A stretch of 25,180 bases of DNA from Vairimorpha apis BRL 01 (Eukaryota > Microsporidia > Nosematidae), in the NCBI GenBank assembly GCA_000447185.1, contig KE647245.1, forward strand, positions 9,304-34,483, written 5' to 3'. Shown one piece after another: positions 22,550-25,180 of the stretch (position 1 is the first letter of the stretch; every line of letters begins with the position of its first letter). The notes under the pieces were generated by a model. The model was not told the origin of the DNA. It made no database searches and was given only the letters and a program-made list of their open reading frames with translations. Both the position numbers and the translations under genes were made by a program.

Positions 22550-24260
22550 ATATCTTTATATAATATAATACCTCTTTCTAAGTTTTTTTTTAAAATGACC
22601 TCCGACCCTGCTCTCAATTCTAGTTTATATATAGAAATTGTTTTTACAAGATTCTATAAATCCGTTCTTTAAATTTAAACTTTTAGATGCATTTGAGAAG
22701 ATATGTGTTCAACAAAGTCAAAAGCTTTATTTACATTGATTAGCTTGCTTTTATCTGTTTCCATGTTCTTTGTTTATGTTAATATCAAGAAGGAACTTTT
22801 TTTCTTATTGAACTTTAAATTGTACCAAACTAATTTTCTACAAGTAAAACATGCCCTTTGTCTTTCAGTTACGTTACCTCTTTGAAGTATTTGATATTCA
22901 GCTTGTAGGTTGACATGCAAGTTATAAACCTAGAGTTAGATCATTTGGTAGGTCTGCCTTTTGGGATAAAGTAAGTAATTCCTAATCCAACCATTCAATT
23001 GTTACATTTCTTCTAAGCATATATCTTTAATAACTTTATAAAGATACTATGCAGTGAAGTTATTTTATTAATAAAAATGTTATAAACACTAGCAGCTTAC
23101 CAGTATGTTAAAAATTCTAGGATGTTCTCAAACTTAGTTATTGTCCAAAAATAGTCGGATACTTGGGTTATAAGAAGTTTTTCAACAAATATTCATCGAA
23201 ATCTTTAGAAATATCAAATTTCTTGTTCTACATATTAAACAGAACTCTTAAATTTCAGTTGTGTTGAATTTTTTCCAGGATTAGCTTTTTGTGTAAGAAC
23301 ACAATTTAATCTTTGTCTGTAAAGCACAAAACATTAATTTTGCCTTTTAAAAATTTCATTTTTTCGTAAATTTTAAGTTTTCAGCTATACACTATATGAA
23401 TTAAGTGAGTTTTACCCTGGACACAAATCTGTCTGTAGTCTTGTCTTAAAAAAATTAAACTGTCTCATAAATTTTCTGTCAAATTTGGTTTCTATCGTGA
23501 TCATATTTTTAGCGTTTGACTTTTTATCCAAGAGATTTACAGAAGACTTAAACATTTACATTTTATTTTCAATGGTAGCTTTCCATGGAGATACCAACTT
23601 CTGTTTACAAGTTTTTTCTTGGTAACAAAATGGACAGCTTGAAGAGTCATAGCTATTTTAGTCATATTTTTAGTCGGTGAGTGGATACATGTTCACCAAC
23701 CAAGCGGTTTAAGATTTCAAGTAATTGATGGTCCACATTTTCAGATGGAATTTTTCTGGTTCTTTGAGCATCTTTTACCTTTATTTTTTAATTTACAATT
23801 TTACTAAAAAATGATGTTTATACTTGAAGATAGAGTTTGATATTTCGAAGACCGTACTCATCAATATTTATAGTATCCATCTTTAGTAGCTTGCTTGCAT
23901 CATCTGGGCAGCTTTCGGTCTCAGAGGCGTCCAAGTTTTGATATCTTCTAGCTTTCGTCCTAATACTTAAATCTGAATAGTTGAATATAAACTTGGTTCA
24001 GAAGTATTTGCTACCTTTAGTCAACCCGTACCTTGACATACGTCCAAATCTTTTTTGTGTCAAAAAAAACTTTTTTTGTTATTTTTTTCGCAATCAGAAA
24101 TACTTGACATAACTGAGTCAAGTATTACCATCCTTACGTTTAATGAACAACGACTAGTATTTGTTTGGATAGTTTGCGTAATCTAGAGATTATATGCTTC
24201 TTTCTCAAGTTCTGTTTGTTTGTTTTTTCATTTTGTTGTTCAGTTCTTATTTTTTTCTTT
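22550..24260 (-). mobile_element. Decayed R4/Dong-type LINE, minus-strand copy, 3'-truncated
   Basis: A 1.7-kb block where the plus strand is T-rich, the mirror image of the purine-rich 15.3-18.4 kb LINE. Read on the minus strand it keeps an N-terminal region, then RT motifs in order GLGITYFIPKGRPTK, FITCMS-like, INVNKAFDFVEH and LRAGSEVILKK. It stops about where GDSLSP and the catalytic Asp pair should follow. The RT palm, thumb, CCHC knuckle and endonuclease are absent. The span from the 5' edge to the shared RT segment (about 1.5 kb) is similar to that in the plus copy, so the 5' part seems whole. Loss of the 3' end points to a later deletion or rearrangement at about 22560, rather than the usual aborted reverse transcription. 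Confidence 0.8.
22564..24240 (-). pseudogene. Broken LINE polyprotein, N-terminal part to RT fingers
   Basis: Minus-strand pieces in sense order follow. A 59-codon stop-free frame at 23821-23997 contains IRTKARRYQNLDASE, TESCPDDASKLLKMD and NIDEYGLRNIKLYLQ, and looks like genuine old coding sequence of the N-terminal region. GLGITYFIPKGRPTK at 22944-22988 is the conserved RT opening (family pattern GLTYLIPKG). INVNKAFDFVEH at 22705-22740 is RT block A (family IDVKKAFDSVDH), keeping the first catalytic Asp position only as Asn in INV. LRAGSEVILKKNLERGII at 22564-22617 is the strand that leads into GDSLSP. These lie in different frames with stops between them, so no product is possible. A short plus-strand open frame at 22703-22885 is only its antisense shadow. 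Confidence 0.8.
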
Positions 24261-24995
24261 AAGCCTATAAAAAAATACATATAAATTTGTTACTAAGATG
24301 AATATTAAAAACATCTATTTTTTGTAGGATTTATCTTTCAATCTATTTTTTTATTTCCGAATTAAATGTCATCATCATTTCATTATATATATAATAGTAC
24401 TATAAACAAGATTTAAATTATGATATCTTTTATATTTTGTTGAAATCATAAGTTAAATTAAATGCTTTTTGATATGCACACTGTTGTATATATGTTAATA
24501 TCATATATAATTTACTAATTTTAAATTTCTATTCTTTATTCTAAAGTACATTTAAATTTTCAAATTGATATCTTTAAAGCATTTTTTTCCATATAAAATA
24601 AATTAAATTGGTAATGTAAGTAATACTTTTTTTATATAAAAAAATTCTACATATAATAAGTTAAAAACAGAACCTATCTAATTAATTTATAAAAAATAGT
24701 ACGTTATATCTAGATTAAATAAAAGGAGTATTGTTTCATAGAATACATGTATTAAAATTTTGATATAAGTACATATACATAACAAATATTTTATAAATCT
24801 CATTATCATATATTTCCTTTATAATCTTAGATAATATATGAAATAAAATTATAAACATTAAATATTATCTCAATTATATATATAATTTATGAAAAATAGT
24901 AAATGTTACATGTTTTTTTATATATCAAAATATTTACAAATTTATAAAAAAAACAGTTAAATCATTAGACAGAAATAAAATATTATATAAGAAAT
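24261..24995. other. Gene-free A+T-rich stretch
   Basis: About 735 bp of ordinary A+T sequence between the minus LINE and the G+C-rich island. No gene, RNA or repeat end recognised. Confidence 0.7.
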
Positions 24996-25140
24996 TTAAC
25001 ACGTTCACGCCGGGGCCGATTTTGATGTTTTTTGCTGCTAGGCGGCGCTCTAATAGATGCTACGCTTCATCTGGCGGCGCGCCATTATTTCCTGTGCATT
25101 CCTTCATAGGCGTCGTGTTTGCTCAGTAGTACAGCGGTTA
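24996..25140 (+). mobile_element. G+C-rich island with piggyBac-like end
   Basis: TTAA at 24996-24999 is followed by CACGTTCACGCCGGGGCCGA, and base composition jumps from about 15% to over 50% G+C, falling back at about 25141. The start resembles the 21634 end (TTAACAC[A/G]TT, then CGGGG at the same distance), and TTAACACGTT-type starts occur in insect piggyBac-like elements and their non-autonomous derivatives. The inside has GGCGGCGC at 25041-25048 and again at 25073-25080, the palindrome GGCGCGCC at 25076-25083, and AGATG/CATCT arms at 25055-25059 and 25068-25072. No coding frame is seen. The right end may lie beyond the window. Because little decay toward A+T is visible, this would be the most recent arrival. 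Confidence 0.5.
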
Positions 25141-25180
25141 GAATATTTTTTTAATTTTATTTTAATAAAAAGTAGATAAC

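Noticed and set aside
22703..22885. A 60-codon plus-strand open frame beginning MCSTKSKALFTL
   Set aside because: It is the antisense of the reverse-transcriptase block A (INVNKAFDFVEH) of the minus-strand LINE.
25121..25145. TAGTACAGCGGTTAGAA resembles a tRNA A box
   Set aside because: No B box, acceptor pairing or T-arm follows in the remaining 40 bp, so a tRNA or tRNA-derived SINE is not supported.

Overview
This is a very A+T-rich eukaryotic window (about 85% A+T by eye) with no intact protein-coding gene. It holds one well-preserved RNA gene, a 5S rRNA at about 13.32-13.44 kb, and a graveyard of decayed transposable elements in long A+T-only stretches. Nothing bacterial is visible: no operons, Shine-Dalgarno sites or long ORFs.

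Host. The 5S rRNA has a fungal-type 5' half (GGCCATATCTAC, AAAGCACCGG, then CAGTAAGAGCC), unlike the arthropod form. The decayed LINE carries a conserved C-terminal order (CCHC knuckle, then a K-P-D-like site, then an IEVG-like strand) that I associate with R4/Dong-type elements, including those found in microsporidia. A piggyBac remnant is also present. A large, A+T-rich, gene-poor microsporidian genome (Edhazardia- or Anncaliia-like) fits best. This is an inference; another very A+T-rich fungus, such as an anaerobic gut fungus, is not excluded.

Layout. 1-400: four 71-bp tandem repeats. 390-13318: gene-free A+T sequence with a few perfect hairpins. 13319-13438: 5S rRNA with internal promoter and T-run terminator. 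14742-15003: a probable solo LTR, with TGTGGT...ACCACA ends, 5-bp TTAGT target-site duplication, TATA box and poly(A) signal. About 15290-18470: a nearly full-length but dead R4/Dong-type LINE on the plus strand. 18470-21633: gene-free. 21634-22105: a deletion remnant of a piggyBac element, with a candidate 5' end and the transposase C-terminus broken over three frames. 22346-22545: an unidentified richer block with a perfect hairpin. About 22560-24260: a second LINE of the same type on the minus strand, keeping its 5' part but cut off before the reverse-transcriptase active site. 24996-25140: a sharply G+C-rich island starting at a TTAA with a piggyBac-like end, related to the end at 21634.

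The elements do not work together. Their shared story is repeated colonisation by retroelements (LTR and LINE) and DNA transposons, then decay toward A+T. The only sequence likely to be functional for the cell is the 5S rRNA gene.
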